This document shows positions 12,528-23,649 of a stretch of 64,000 nucleotides of DNA, in pieces. Each line of letters begins with the position of its first letter. Position 1 is the first letter of the stretch. Source of the DNA: Allolobophora icterica (taxonomy: Eukaryota; Annelida; Clitellata; Crassiclitellata; Lumbricidae). The stretch covers positions 85,697,021 through 85,761,020 of the forward strand of contig OY744605.1 of assembly GCA_963556255.1 (NCBI GenBank). The letters run 5' to 3'. A model generated the notes under the pieces. The model did no database searches. It had not been told where the DNA came from and was given only the letters and a program-made list of their open reading frames with translations. The position numbers and the translations under genes were made by a program.

Positions 12528-13073
12528 CAGTGATGGGAAATAGTTAACTAAAAAGTTGCTAACTTTTAGTTTAACTAAACATTTTTAGTTAAGGGTGAAG
12601 ATTAACTAAACATAAATAGTTTAGTTAAAACCATAGTTTAACTAAATTTTTTTAGTTGCTAACTAAAAAGTTTAACTAAAAAAATTAGCAATATGCAACT
12701 ATTTTCCGCAATGAACATTGAACACTGTCAACAACTCAACGTGAAACTTATTGATGAACACCATGGTTTTAGCATGTTTTCAAATTCATGCACTACTTAC
12801 AGTATGCCTGTAACTTTATGCTAGAACAGTACACATTGCATAGTGTGAAGGTGAAATTGTCATTGACGCTTTGCATTATTACAGTTCACTTAACCTCTGT
12901 TATTGTGAAAATGTTTGTCATAAAAAGTTGGAAAAAGTTGGAAAGAAGTTTAACTACTTTCTTAGTTTAGTTAACTACTTTCCAAAATTAGTTGCCAACT
13001 TTAGTTAAACTATATTTTTTAGTTGGAAAGTAGTTTTAGTTTAACTAAAACAATAGTTTAGTGCCTATCACTG
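12528..13073. mobile_element. hAT-type MITE packed with TTTAACTAAA motifs
   Basis: The 546-bp element starts CAGTGATGGG and ends CCTATCACTG (imperfect inverted repeats). It is bounded by the perfect 8-bp target duplication AATGTTGG at 12520-12527 and 13074-13081, the hallmark of the hAT superfamily. The first and last ~150 bp hold many copies, in both orientations, of AGTTTAACTAAA or AGTTAACT. No transposase remains. Confidence 0.85.
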
Positions 13074-13129
13074 AATGTTGGTACGGTTACTTCCTGCGGG
13101 TTGTCAGTGAGCTTGTCAATAAACACGAA

Positions 13130-13265
<136 letters not shown>

Positions 13266-13344
13266 ATTCCAAGGTGGCAACAAAAGCGTTGACGTCGAAA
13301 GTTATGTCAAAATCTCTGTTGACACTGAAACTGATTCAACTGAG

Positions 13345-13379
13345 ACACCTCTAAATCTACCTTTACGAGAAGCTACATA
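13345..13379 (+). promoter_or_regulatory. ACACC-TATA module 11
   Basis: ACACCTCTAA lies at 13345 and TACATA at 13374 (spacing 29). TTCAAC after the TATA matches the modules at 5188 and 29061. Confidence 0.4.
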
Positions 13380-13946
13380 TTCAACAGTAAACAATTACAA
13401 GAGTAACGAGCTCCACCACTTTCGTAATCCGGTAGTGCCAGTCAAAAAACCTGGAGAAATGAGGAGGGCGCCGCTAATCATCTTTGTTACGGCAGTGTCG
13501 TTAACACGCTGACCGCTAGGGACGTGTAAACACGTTTCCCATTGGGTACGCTCAATGCTAAGTTAAGCATCAAGTAACCAACCAACCAGATCTCATTTCT
13601 GCTCTTACGAGGCAAATGAACAAATGTAAAATGCCAGATCTCAAGACAGTTAAACAGATCTTTAGGTTGAGCGACATCTTGTGGCAACCAGGGCTCTAAT
13701 ACGTCTACCTTACTTACCAGGTCATTTACCTAACAAGTTTACAAAAACGATTGCTTAGTTATGGATTCCAACAGTTCACTGGCTGTAACGATGTCCATAC
13801 GGTCACACAATATCATCTTATGATTAGACGTTTGACATTGAATTGCAATGTTATATTAAATCATGTAAACACAGACAGTTAATCTGATTCATGATTAATT
13901 AGCGGTAATTGTTCATTGCCAGCATCTGGATCAGCATCTTAGGGAC

Positions 13947-14877
<931 letters not shown>

Positions 14878-15345
14878 TCTCAAACGAATCAAATGATTTG
14901 AATATATTATATTGTATGACTAAAACGAGAATGACTCATACATTGCATGTGATCGAAATGGGATTGATTACAAGTAACGGGGGCAAGATCCAGCCCCAGG
15001 CCTAAAGGGAACGTTACATAAGCTTCATAATTATATCGACAACACAACGAAAATAAAAAGGCGAGAAGAATATGATCGCGTTTGCGCAGAGACGCGAATA
15101 AGTAAACTTACTTTAATCTAACTTAGAGGTGTCTAAGATCGGCTTGGTAATTTCATATTATTATTATTATTCCGGATATTTCTATAGCGCCTCTCGAAGT
15201 CAACTACTACTCAGAGGCACTCCCGACTACAGCATTTGATACTGTGCCGGAATTTTCACGCCGAAGCGCCACGAGCAATCGCGAGTGAAGGACTTGCCCA
15301 AGGTCCGTACGCATCGGCTAGAGTGGGATTCGAACCTGCAAACCT
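14878..15345. repeat. 468-bp direct duplication, copy 1
   Basis: By eye this is identical base for base to 16354-16821 (constant offset 1476). It contains a minus-strand ACACC module and most of a tRNA-derived SINE. Identity over 468 bp argues for a very recent duplication or an assembly artefact. Confidence 0.85.
15099..15132 (-). promoter_or_regulatory. ACACC module 12 (minus), degenerate TATA
   Basis: On the minus strand ACACCTCTAA starts at 15132, with AATTACCAAGC upstream. At spacing 28 the sequence is TACTTATT, the same variant as at 23621. Confidence 0.4.
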
Positions 15346-15420
15346 CCGGTCACAAGGCGCCGAACTTACCACTGAGCCACCACGCCCCACGCTGAGCCAC
15401 CACGCCCCACATTTAGTATC
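15155..15420 (-). repeat. tRNA-derived SINE
   Basis: On the minus strand it begins with a tRNA-like head: A-box TGGCTCAGTGGTAAG near 15384-15370 and B-box GGTTCGAATCC near 15337-15327. The GCGCCTCTC-type body follows and ends in (TAA)n at 15157-15170. Comparison with 23640-23750 shows it was inserted inside an ACACC-module unit after ggtaatttc. The second copy, in the duplication, stops short of the A-box at 16821. Confidence 0.65.
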
Positions 15421-15464
15421 ATCAACAGATTCAGTCAGATTTTCTTCGATATCTATAAGTTGTA

Positions 15465-16291
15465 CAGGGTGGGCCTGTAGAAATGCAACAACTTTGACGC
15501 CTTATAACTTGAATATTTTATACCTGAGCGTCTTGTCCGATATATCAGATTGAAGATAATTACCAATTTTATCATTCCACAAAATATCTACGAGATACTT
15601 TTACGACGTTTTGAGATAATGCTATTAGTATTCGATTTGCCATTTTCTTGCCATACAACTGCAAGAAAAAACAAAAGTCTGAAACTGCAGATGTCAATTC
15701 TAAACAATCACTTAGTACTAGCAATAATATCTTGAGTGAATTTACCATCAGTCAAACAAATACTCAATATGTCCACCACGTCCTTTAATGACTGCATCAA
15801 CACGAGACGACCACTGATCGATGGCTGAGTCCACCAGTGCTTGGGTTATCTCAGCCCAGCAGCAAAGAATCACTTCTTTCAGATGTTCAACGTACGCGCA
15901 GAACGTTTGCGACCAAATTTGCGGCTGTTAGACGTTCCCGTAGCATCAATTTGTTTAATCAATCGATGTAGAGCATATTCATTCCATTTTATAGAAGGGA
16001 ATTCAATCATCATCTGATGTGCATTGTATCCTTTTTCTGCTCTTAAAATTCGGATTAAGATTCTATCCTCTTCCGTGAGCGGCGCCATGATGTTCAATAT
16101 GTACATTCAAAATTGAGAGGTGTGCGCCGCACCGAAAGTTTATAACAACGGTGCCGTATATCAGTGCAAGATTTGACACAGTAGTAAAGTGGATGATTAC
16201 TTTCAATTTAGTATATTGGTCATGATGCTCGGATAACAATTGTTCAAGTTATATCCATTCAAATTAGTTGCATTCCTACTGGCCCACCATG
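15465..16291 (-). mobile_element. Internally deleted mariner/Tc1-like element
   Basis: The 827-bp element lies between TA dinucleotides (15463 and 16292). Its terminal repeats read CAGGGTGGGCC.GTAG.AATG on the left and the complement of CATGGTGGGCCAGTAGGAATG on the right. It holds a helix-turn-helix relic and a short transposase-like tail near 15745-15830, with the catalytic core missing. A nearly empty relative lies at 22240. Confidence 0.65.
15879..16106 (-). pseudogene. Mariner-like transposase N-terminal HTH relic
   Basis: The 75-codon frame has LTEEDRILIRILRAEKGYNA, then a second helical stretch and a basic GRKRSART tail. It resembles the paired-type DNA-binding N terminus of IS630/Tc1/mariner transposases and the relic at 28128-28403. 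It lacks the DDE/D domain. Confidence 0.55.
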
Positions 16292-16299
16292 TATATTTA

Positions 16300-16354
16300 A
16301 TGCATTATTTACGAGGCGCCAGCAGCCACTGCTGGCGCCTCGTAAATAATGCAT
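16300..16354. repeat. Perfect 26-bp inverted repeat (hairpin, 3-bp loop)
   Basis: Arms 16300-16325 and 16329-16354 are exact reverse complements around CCA. It stands between the mariner-like element and the start of duplication copy 2. Half-arms (aatgcataatttttgaggcgccag, attatttatgcggcgccag) appear at 21581 and 23744. Confidence 0.9.
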
Positions 16355-16821
16355 CTCAAACGAATCAAATGATTTGAATATATTATATTGTATGACTAAA
16401 ACGAGAATGACTCATACATTGCATGTGATCGAAATGGGATTGATTACAAGTAACGGGGGCAAGATCCAGCCCCAGGCCTAAAGGGAACGTTACATAAGCT
16501 TCATAATTATATCGACAACACAACGAAAATAAAAAGGCGAGAAGAATATGATCGCGTTTGCGCAGAGACGCGAATAAGTAAACTTACTTTAATCTAACTT
16601 AGAGGTGTCTAAGATCGGCTTGGTAATTTCATATTATTATTATTATTCCGGATATTTCTATAGCGCCTCTCGAAGTCAACTACTACTCAGAGGCACTCCC
16701 GACTACAGCATTTGATACTGTGCCGGAATTTTCACGCCGAAGCGCCACGAGCAATCGCGAGTGAAGGACTTGCCCAAGGTCCGTACGCATCGGCTAGAGT
16801 GGGATTCGAACCTGCAAACCT
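16354..16821. repeat. 468-bp direct duplication, copy 2
   Basis: Identical to 14878-15345. It starts at the last base of the hairpin and ends within the SINE B-box region. It then passes abruptly into sequence of another ACACC-module unit. Confidence 0.85.
16575..16608 (-). promoter_or_regulatory. ACACC module 13 (minus), in duplication copy 2
   Basis: The box starts at 16608 on the minus strand. It is a duplicate of the module at 15132. Confidence 0.35.
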
Positions 16822-16901
16822 GGTAACAACATATTCGGGGCCCTTGGACATTTTAAGCTCGGGGCCATTTTAACAGTCACGGACATTCGCAGAGGTGGGT
16901 T

Positions 16902-16935
16902 TATTTTCATCAGTTGAATATAGGCTTAAAGTTGT
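16902..16935 (-). promoter_or_regulatory. ACACC-like module 14 (minus), degenerate
   Basis: The minus-strand box reads ACAACTTTAA from 16935, and an A/T-rich AAAATAAA stands at spacing 28. It is the left half of a divergent pair whose right half, at 19283, was pushed away by a LINE insertion. Confidence 0.35.
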
Positions 16936-17113
16936 CGGGACGCAAAGTGATATTTAAGTAGACGTACTAAAGCACCTCGTGAATGGAATAAGCTGCAGTT
17001 ATTTTTCAAGTCCTTCAGCTGCATAATATGCATACTTGGGAAAGTCTTGGACAGTGCCATTATTAAGCTCTTTGTCGTCTTAGGCAGCTCTGTGTTGGTT
17101 AGTGTCAAAACTG

Positions 17114-19170
17114 TTAAGTAAGTAAGTAAGTAAGTAAGTAAGTATATCCTTTATTAATCCAACTGCTAACCGCATTTTGGTTTACACATGTATATCACGT
17201 CCAGGTTAAAGTACTAAGGCCTATATTCCGGTGAAAATCATCCTAATTATGAAAGATTTACGAGCTAGACTGTCAGCAGTCGGGATAACCCGATTATGAA
17301 CACGGGGTCGCAAAGTATAACCAGTATGCTTAACAGGAGGTAATAGCACATGAAGCACATGTGTAGGACATGTAAGGACGGCCGTGAAAAGTTTAGAATC
17401 AGCAGTACGGATCAATTGTTCGAATCTAGGGTAGTCCACAGGAAGATAACCAGCTTTAATCAGTCTCCTAAATATTGCCTGTAGTCTCTCACGTCCCCTC
17501 TGCCCCACATAACCCCACCAAGCGGACGCAGCGTACGTCATCCTCGCCACTGTGGTAGCTGTCACCACATCATACACTGAGGGGCCAAGTAGTCCATGAG
17601 TAGTCAGGATCCGTAAGGCATACATTGATTGTCTTGCACCAGTGCATAGATTGTCAACATGCACATCAAAGCAGAAGTCATCGGAGAGCGTGACACCCAA
17701 GATCTTCATGATTCTGACTCTGGTAAGACCAGAAATCTCCATCGGCTGGTTTTCATTCAGTTTTCTTCTAGGCTTACGGACAACCATTTCCTGGGTCTTT
17801 GCTTGGTTAAGCTTCAGATTACATCTCGCAGCCCAGATCTCGATGTGCCTGATTTCCGAGTTTATCAGGTTGCTATTGGCAGCAGGAACCAGGAGATAGG
17901 TATCGTCAGCGTACTTGAGTATCCGGTTAGTTGGATGTTTAGGTTTAAGTTTGGATATTGCTGTTAAGAACAGTATCGGACCAGTTCCTGATCCCTGGAC
18001 AATACTGCAGTTGATTTCAATCGCCGCAGAGGTAATTCCTTTAAACTTAGTGCAATGTTGTCGTTGGTGGAGGGCCGCAATGATCCAATTGTAAGCAACG
18101 TCGGGAATGGGTAAGTCCGCCATCTGTTCAGCCAGATAGTCATGCCTCACCGTATCAAATGCTTTTGAAAAATCCAGCGCTATCAGATGTACATAGGGGC
18201 TGGATGTCAGCATTTCAGTGAGTTGATGCGTTAATGAACTAAGTGCGGCAGTAGTAGACCCGGTAGGCCGAAACGCATATTGATCTTGAAAGTCGCGGTT
18301 GTTCTGTTCGTACGTCAACATCGGATAGAAATACTTGCGCACCACGATCCGCTCAAGTATACGACAGAGGACTGAAGTGATTGAGATTGGCCTGTAATCG
18401 GCCTCCGTCTTCGGGCGGGAAACCTTTGGGACAGGAGTGATGCAACTAATCTTCCACTGAGGAGGAATATACGCTGCTCCAATGGAAAGATTGAAAAGAG
18501 CCGCGATTGGCTGTGCCATAGCCGCAGCGGTTCTACATAATAGCCAAGGTGGCACTCCGTCGGGTCCAGCTGAAGTCCTTCCGGCAGCCTCCAGCATGCG
18601 GAAGACAGAGTATTCTTCGATGAACAGGTCGTCACTTCCGACGGCTGTAGCCTTAGGCCGGGGTCGGACGTAATGTAGATCATCGGATATAGACCCGTAA
18701 TGTAAGTTCAGGGAGTCAGCAGTAATGTTATCGGGGGTGGCGGCCAGGCCGCGACCAGACCCTCGCAGCCTGTTCACTTCAGCCCACAACTCCCTGGAAC
18801 CACGCCTGAGCTTGCCAAATGTTTTTGCATTGTGGTCGGCAATTATTTTGTTAATTCTGCCAGCTATGGCCGATGCTGCTTCAGTTCGGTTTTGTCTATT
18901 TAGCTTGTTTCTTGTTCGTAGAAGATACTTGACAATAGGCGTCAAGTAAGAAGGTTCTCTTTTCTTTACCGTGATCGATCTAAGAGGGAAGTAAGCATCG
19001 TAGCTGGTCTTGAATAGGTAATAGAATTCCTCGAAGGCCTCTTTTGCTTCCAGGCCCTCGATGGCCGCAATCCAGGGACGCTCAGCCAAGTAGGCCTGGA
19101 AGAGGGCGATGAGTCGTGGTGTGCGCAGCCGGTAAGTGGAGACCGTTCTTTCCATGTTCTTTTTAGATTG
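17114..19170 (-). mobile_element. 5'-truncated LINE with (TTAC)n tail
   Basis: The sequences on either side match the continuous unit near 25195-25260, so the insertion edges can be placed at about 17114 and 19170. In element orientation the end is ataaaggatatacttac followed by TTAC units. It contains the RT ORF below but no endonuclease region. Other TAAG/TTAC tails (20093, 24412, 25752) may mark shorter copies. Confidence 0.75.
17221..19155 (-). CDS. LINE reverse transcriptase (5'-truncated ORF2)
   Basis: The 644-aa frame is uninterrupted. Residues 1-150 are the linker between endonuclease and RT (basic, LLRTRNKLNRQNR). The RT domain spans about 190-470, with LDFSKAFD (motif A) near residue 326, IVQGSGTGPILF (motif B) near 385 and YADD (catalytic) near 413. 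The C-terminal ~150 residues match the fragment at 26936-27190. The enzyme would copy its own RNA at a nicked target site, but the apurinic-type endonuclease is missing by 5' truncation, so this copy is not autonomous. The assigned Met is simply the first in the frame, and the true ORF began upstream of the truncation. The style suggests a CR1/L2/Rex-type clade, which I cannot settle. Confidence 0.85.
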   Translation of the reverse strand: MERTVSTYRLRTPRLIALFQAYLAERPWIAAIEGLEAKEAFEEFYYLFKTSYDAYFPLRSITVKKREPSYLTPIVKYLLRTRNKLNRQNRTEAASAIAGRINKIIADHNAKTFGKLRRGSRELWAEVNRLRGSGRGLAATPDNITADSLNLHYGSISDDLHYVRPRPKATAVGSDDLFIEEYSVFRMLEAAGRTSAGPDGVPPWLLCRTAAAMAQPIAALFNLSIGAAYIPPQWKISCITPVPKVSRPKTEADYRPISITSVLCRILERIVVRKYFYPMLTYEQNNRDFQDQYAFRPTGSTTAALSSLTHQLTEMLTSSPYVHLIALDFSKAFDTVRHDYLAEQMADLPIPDVAYNWIIAALHQRQHCTKFKGITSAAIEINCSIVQGSGTGPILFLTAISKLKPKHPTNRILKYADDTYLLVPAANSNLINSEIRHIEIWAARCNLKLNQAKTQEMVVRKPRRKLNENQPMEISGLTRVRIMKILGVTLSDDFCFDVHVDNLCTGARQSMYALRILTTHGLLGPSVYDVVTATTVARMTYAASAWWGYVGQRGRERLQAIFRRLIKAGYLPVDYPRFEQLIRTADSKLFTAVLTCPTHVLHVLLPPVKHTGYTLRPRVHNRVIPTADSLARKSFIIRMIFTGI

Positions 19171-19282
19171 CTACATAATTCATTCACAAAGCGTGTAAAT
19201 TATGAAGATGAGGATCCGAAGAGAAATCAAACAGTTTTAATTCACGATCTAATTCAGTGCACAATTACCAAGCTGCGCTTAG

Positions 19283-19318
19283 ACACCTTTAAGTTAAAGT
19301 TATCACGCGAAATATATA
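19283..19318 (+). promoter_or_regulatory. ACACC-TATA module 15
   Basis: ACACCTTTAA lies at 19283 with AATTACCAAGCTGCGCTT upstream, and TATATAAA at 19313 (spacing 30). It is the right partner of the minus module at 16935. Confidence 0.5.
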
Positions 19319-19374
19319 AATATACTTGAAAATTTCTAAAGTTAGACTTACTTTCGATTTCCCGGATTCTAGAA

Positions 19375-19702
19375 CAGAGTTTCCCAATCTGTGGGTCGCG
19401 ACCCAAAAGTGGGTCGCGAAGCTCTAGCAAGTGGGTCGCCAAATTTTGTAGAGAAACATTTGTTTTTTGCAGCACCAACATTTGGCTATGATTTGGCTAT
19501 AACTAGCTGGATTGCAATAAAGTGTAAACTGTTTCTACATAAATTTCCTTTCGATGCTTTAAATTTCTAAGCGCTGTACGTAAATCGATACCAGTTTACG
19601 AAGCAAATTTTAGTACATAATGCTTAATTGTACACCGTGGGTATCGAGATTGCCAAAGTATTCACAAGTGGGTTGCGACCCAGAAAAGTTTGGGAACCGC
19701 TG
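19375..19702. mobile_element. hAT-type MITE
   Basis: The 328-bp element starts CAGAGTTTCCCAATCTGTGG and ends with the complement of CAGCGGTTCCCAAACTTTTC. It is bounded by the perfect 8-bp duplication TTCTAGAA (19367-19374 and 19703-19710). The subterminal GGGTCGCGACCC is palindromic and recurs. It is non-coding. Confidence 0.9.
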
Positions 19703-20119
19703 TTCTAGAACATGACTAGGGATCCATTTCAAGTGAAAAACAATGAACTCTAGTTTGACATACAAACGAGGAAATCTGTTTCAGATAATTTATTGCCCTA
19801 AGGCGTCGTTAAACCGTTCGAATCCACTTAGCTAATTGCTCGTAAATTGACCCTAGACGCGTTTATTCCTGAAGCACACATGGTGCTAAGGCTTTTCACT
19901 TCAAATTCAAGCCTCATATCTTAAAGAAATTCTACCCAAGTACATCCAATACTCTGCCTACCAATCTTTCATGTAGGCCTACTACAAGACATGTATACCC
20001 GCATTAGCAGAATTAACCCAACTGAGACGACGCAAAACTAAGTAGTAAGCTGGTTCTTAAATCTAATCGTTAAGTAGATCCTGGTAATAAGTAAATAAGT
20101 AAGTAAGTATATTCTTTAA

Positions 20120-21136
20120 CCCTCGGGCTACCAAGGGGGGGGGTGGTTACCACCCCCCCTACGTTTTTCTGCAAAAACTTTTTTTAGCACCTGGAATATA
20201 ATTTTGACATTTTAGGTAGCTGTAGGGGGTCCATTTCCGCACATTTTGAGGTAAAAGTCGTGATGATAGCCCACACCATAAAAAAGTTATACCCGATATA
20301 GCCTAGGTACCACTCTTGAAATCAGGAATTTCTCTTGTCAGCTGTTAGCTGTTGTCGACTATAAAGGTATTCATTATTCTTTCTGGATGAGAAACAACTA
20401 TGCCATTCTTTAGAGGGAATGTAGGGCTATATTTGCTTGCTTAGTTACTTGTCTTTTGAAAACCGGAAGTGATCATAATAAATAATAATACGCTTTTTCA
20501 GTGTGAAAATCACTGATGCAACATCACAACGTAAACCGATATGGTTAGGTATGGGGAAGGGCTATAAACAGTCGAAGCAGATTGCTAACAAAGTAAAGCA
20601 GTGCTGTGAAGTGTTCAAGAAGCCGGTTTGCAGGAAGAATTCACACAAAATAATGGAAGTAACTTGCAATAACTGCAAGGACCACTGACGTATTTGACTG
20701 CCGGGAACAATAACATAATTTCTTGTTTCATGTTGATATAGCTGCATGCCTTTAGATTTTGCCTGAAACTAAAACAGACTTTGGAATAGTTTGTATTGTT
20801 GAAAATTAAGCCTCATTATATTTAGGAATATTCTTGGATACATAGTTCATTTTCAAAACCCACATCATTTATATTTTTTTTATCCAAAAAGTACAAATTG
20901 TGCGGGATAATATGAGATATCGTTAAATGGACGGTGCCTTTGTTAAAAAGTATATAATTTCGAGATGCATTCATATATTTTACAACTAAATATACCATTC
21001 TTGTCAGAAATGAATGCTGAATCAAATGCTGTATTACATTATATGATATTTGAAACCAAACACGAAATTCCGGGGGGGTGGTAACCACCCCCCCCTTGGT
21101 AGCCGATGTCGCAAAAAAACCTTGGTAGCCTGAGGG
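20120..21136 (+). mobile_element. Non-autonomous piggyBac-type element, copy 2 (inverted)
   Basis: The 1017-bp element is flanked by TTAA at 20116-20119 and 21137-21140, with the same ends as copy 1 but the opposite orientation. It is inserted in another repeat: gtaagtaagtatattctt on the left continues as aataaacgctagcaaacgc on the right. Confidence 0.85.
20503..20688 (+). pseudogene. piggyBac transposase C-terminal cysteine-rich relic, copy 2
   Basis: The 61-codon frame has CCEVFKKPVCRK and CNNC at the same places as in copy 1. The two relics differ mostly by substitutions rather than breaks. Confidence 0.6.
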
Positions 21137-21216
21137 TTAACTAATAAACGCTAGCAAACGCACAGCGCTTTACATACAATTTTACACAAAGAGGAAAGAA
21201 AAATATAACAGTAATA

Positions 21217-21585
21217 ATGACGTTAGATCATAAAGGATGGACGCAAAAAGTCAGCAATACAGAATTATATAGACGTATACATCTCAAAGAGAACTTGATA
21301 CAGAAGATAATTAAGAAGAAGCTGGAACTGTTTGGCCACATATGCAGAATGAGTAATGATAGAAAGATCAAGACATTAGTGTTCGGAATTATGGATGGTA
21401 TAAACAATAGAGGACGACCCCATAAAGAATGGCTCGACGATATCACCGAATGGTGTGGAACATCACTGCAGGAGCTGAGCCACAGCGCATTGGACAGACT
21501 GCAGTGGAAAAACACAGTGAAAACGGCATCGGACACAGGTCTACGGGCGTTGAGCCCACGGTTGATGATGATGTTTAATGCATAA
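21217..21585 (+). pseudogene. LINE ORF2 C-terminal fragment
   Basis: The 122-codon frame has the LFGHICRM...RGRPHKEWLDDI pattern found at the C terminus of many non-LTR retrotransposon polyproteins, after the RT. Nothing of the RT itself precedes it. It differs from the C terminus of the LINE at 17221, so it belongs to another family. Confidence 0.65.
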
Positions 21586-21709
21586 TTTTTGAGGCGCCAG
21601 TTTTGACTCTGGTTTCTTATATATATATAATGTAATGTAGTTTAATTGTTAGGTCAACAACTCTAGTACCCACAGATGTCGCTTGACCTAACAATTAAAC
21701 TACATTACG

Positions 21710-21743
21710 ACACCTCTAAATCATTTAGCTCAAGCTGTATAAA
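21710..21743 (+). promoter_or_regulatory. ACACC-TATA module 16
   Basis: ACACCTCTAA lies at 21710 and TATAAATA at 21738 (spacing 28). Nearby, tgacctaacaattaaactacatt (21684-21706) is the inverse of 21633-21655, so a foldback lies directly upstream. Confidence 0.45.
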
Positions 21744-21780
21744 TACCAATTGCAATTCTTCACTAGGTAATATCATAGGG

Positions 21781-22137
21781 CAGGCATGGCGAACCTTTTT
21801 TAGCTCGCGTGCCAGAAAATGGCTCTTAAAGAAAGCGGAAAATTTCGCGTGCCAGAAATTTATTGAATCAAGGAACATGTAATGAAGTACCCAAAAACTG
21901 AAAGCTAATATTGAAAAGTCATTGTATTATTTTTGGACGTGGCTACTTAATAATGCGAATAATTTACATTTACTATAATTTCATGTGACAATGAAGCACG
22001 AAAGAAATTGCTGGATGTAAGAAATAAAAAATATAAAAAGTATGAAAAAAACTAAGCTTCAGAGTTCAGGTGGCGTGCCAAGCAAAATCTGTTGGCGTGC
22101 CAGGTTGGGCACGCGTGCCATAGGTTCGCCATCCCTG
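21781..22137. mobile_element. hAT-type MITE
   Basis: The 357-bp element starts CAGGCATGGCGAACCT and ends with the complement of CAGGGATGGCGAACCT. The perfect 8-bp duplication is TCATAGGG (21773-21780 and 22138-22145). Subterminal GCGTGCCA repeats are present. It is non-coding. Confidence 0.9.
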
Positions 22138-22239
22138 TCATAGGGTGTAGATGAGCAATGTATCATAATATAGGTGGCGAATTCAATGTATGGGTAGCTT
22201 TCTAACTTCCATGGGCATTGACGACAAATTTACCTTATA

Positions 22240-22297
22240 CAGGGTGGGCCAGTAGGAATGCAACAACGTTGACGCCTTATAACTTGCATTCCTACTG
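22240..22297. mobile_element. Minimal mariner-like relic (end fused to end)
   Basis: The left terminal repeat CAGGGTGGGCCAGTAGGAATG, about 20 bp of adjoining sequence, and then a partial right repeat GCATTCCTACTG are all that remain. It is a deletion product of the family at 15465-16291. Confidence 0.6.
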
Positions 22298-22299
22298 TA

Positions 22300-22980
22300 T
22301 ATACCAGACATTATTCCGCGAAAATCAAATCTCGATGACTACACAGTTTAACAACATCTCATTGGCGTCGACAGAATTTATTTTTGGCACATTACAGCTC
22401 ATATCTATTTATTTATTCATTATATAGCACATCTTCAAGGCAACTAGGGCAGCGTTGACAAAACGGACCGTTGCCTTAATTGGACCACAGCCGATTTACA
22501 CCCTAGATGTATACCCATTTAAACTCGTGTTCAACTGTTGTATTCTTGCGCAGTTGTATCGATGTAGTCAGTTTTACGGAATACTAAACATTTATTAAAT
22601 TGCGGTTAAAACTCTATTTCATGTAGTTCTGACTTATTTTTGGGGTTCCATTAAGAATACTGTGTGTAATTAGTTTAGCAATTGTTCTAATGAAGTATAC
22701 TGGACCTAAGCCAGAACCTTGCTGAACTGCTTGAATTCATTATTACTGTAATAATTAGAATTTCACTTTCAATTGTTTTGATGGACATCGAGGCTACGAG
22801 GTCCGTTGACTTTTACACTATGTAACCTCATGAGCTATCCAATAAGTTAACAGAACGATTGGTTAAGATGGATTACAACAGTGTATGGCATTCTTATGGA
22901 ATGAGAGACCATTTTTGTCGATAGACAAGAATTTCTTGCAGCAAAGCTAAAGAATGTTAGGAATTAAACGCCAATAAGGC
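22300..22980. other. Unassigned non-coding stretch
   Basis: No gene, motif or repeat that I can support. Confidence 0.3.
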
Positions 22981-22982
22981 AA

Positions 22983-23016
22983 TTTATAGTAACTAGCTTA
23001 ATAGGCTTAGAGGTGT
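22983..23016 (-). promoter_or_regulatory. ACACC-TATA module 17 (minus)
   Basis: The minus-strand ACACCTCTAA starts at 23016, with TATAAATT at 22988 (spacing 28). It is divergent from the plus module at 23204, 188 bp away. Confidence 0.5.
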
Positions 23017-23203
23017 CCAAGAGAAGTAAGAAAATTAGTTCCTGAATAAAAATCAGCTGAATTTCTCCTCCAATCGTTCACCCGTATTATTTGCACAATT
23101 TATGAATGCCTTACAACTCAATTATTCTCAACTAACATACATCGGTGCAAAAGAATGCAAACTGGAAAGACACTTCTGCTGTTTCCAAGCAAATTCAGGC
23201 AAA

Positions 23204-23237
23204 ACACCTTTAAGTTGCGTATTTCATAAGATATAAA
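23204..23237 (+). promoter_or_regulatory. ACACC-TATA module 18
   Basis: ACACCTTTAA lies at 23204 and TATAAAGC at 23232 (spacing 28). It is the right half of a divergent pair. Confidence 0.5.
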
Positions 23238-23615
23238 GCCTCTAAATGCCCAAAGGCGATTTACATTGGATTCGAGGCTGAAAATTTAAATGGTGAACGA
23301 AGAATTTTCTCATGAAGCGGAACGGTTTTAATTTCTAGAGGGCGCCAGTGTACGACATGAATGGAAAACATTAACGCTTCTGGTTGAGATTAACCCAAAA
23401 TTCTGTAAAATTTTCCGTAATAATCACGAAACTCATTGTCCGCGAGTGGTTACCGATTTGCTTTGATACGCAACTAATATGAACAAACTCCATAGGCCTA
23501 TACCATCGCTCCAAACTCATTTGCAAACATACGCATATATTCATTAGAGATGATTTATCTTTACTAGTATTGGTCAATGAGTATTGATACGATAACGTGT
23601 GCGAATAGACGGTAA

Positions 23616-23649
23616 TAAGTAAAATTCATTCAGTCAAACTTAGAGGTGT
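23616..23649 (-). promoter_or_regulatory. ACACC module 19 (minus), degenerate TATA
   Basis: The minus-strand ACACCTCTAA starts at 23649 and TACTTATT stands at spacing 28. Its surroundings show the state before SINE insertion of the unit at 15132. Confidence 0.4.

Noticed and set aside
15315..15395. Functional tRNA gene
   Set aside because: A- and B-box stretches are present but the cloverleaf cannot be completed with a sound anticodon arm. The sequence passes into a repeat body with a (TAA)n tail, as expected for a SINE.
17221..19155. Host gene with RT domain (telomerase-like)
   Set aside because: YADD motif, LINE-type linker and C-terminal region, (TTAC)n tail and insertion in a duplicated unit show a retrotransposon.
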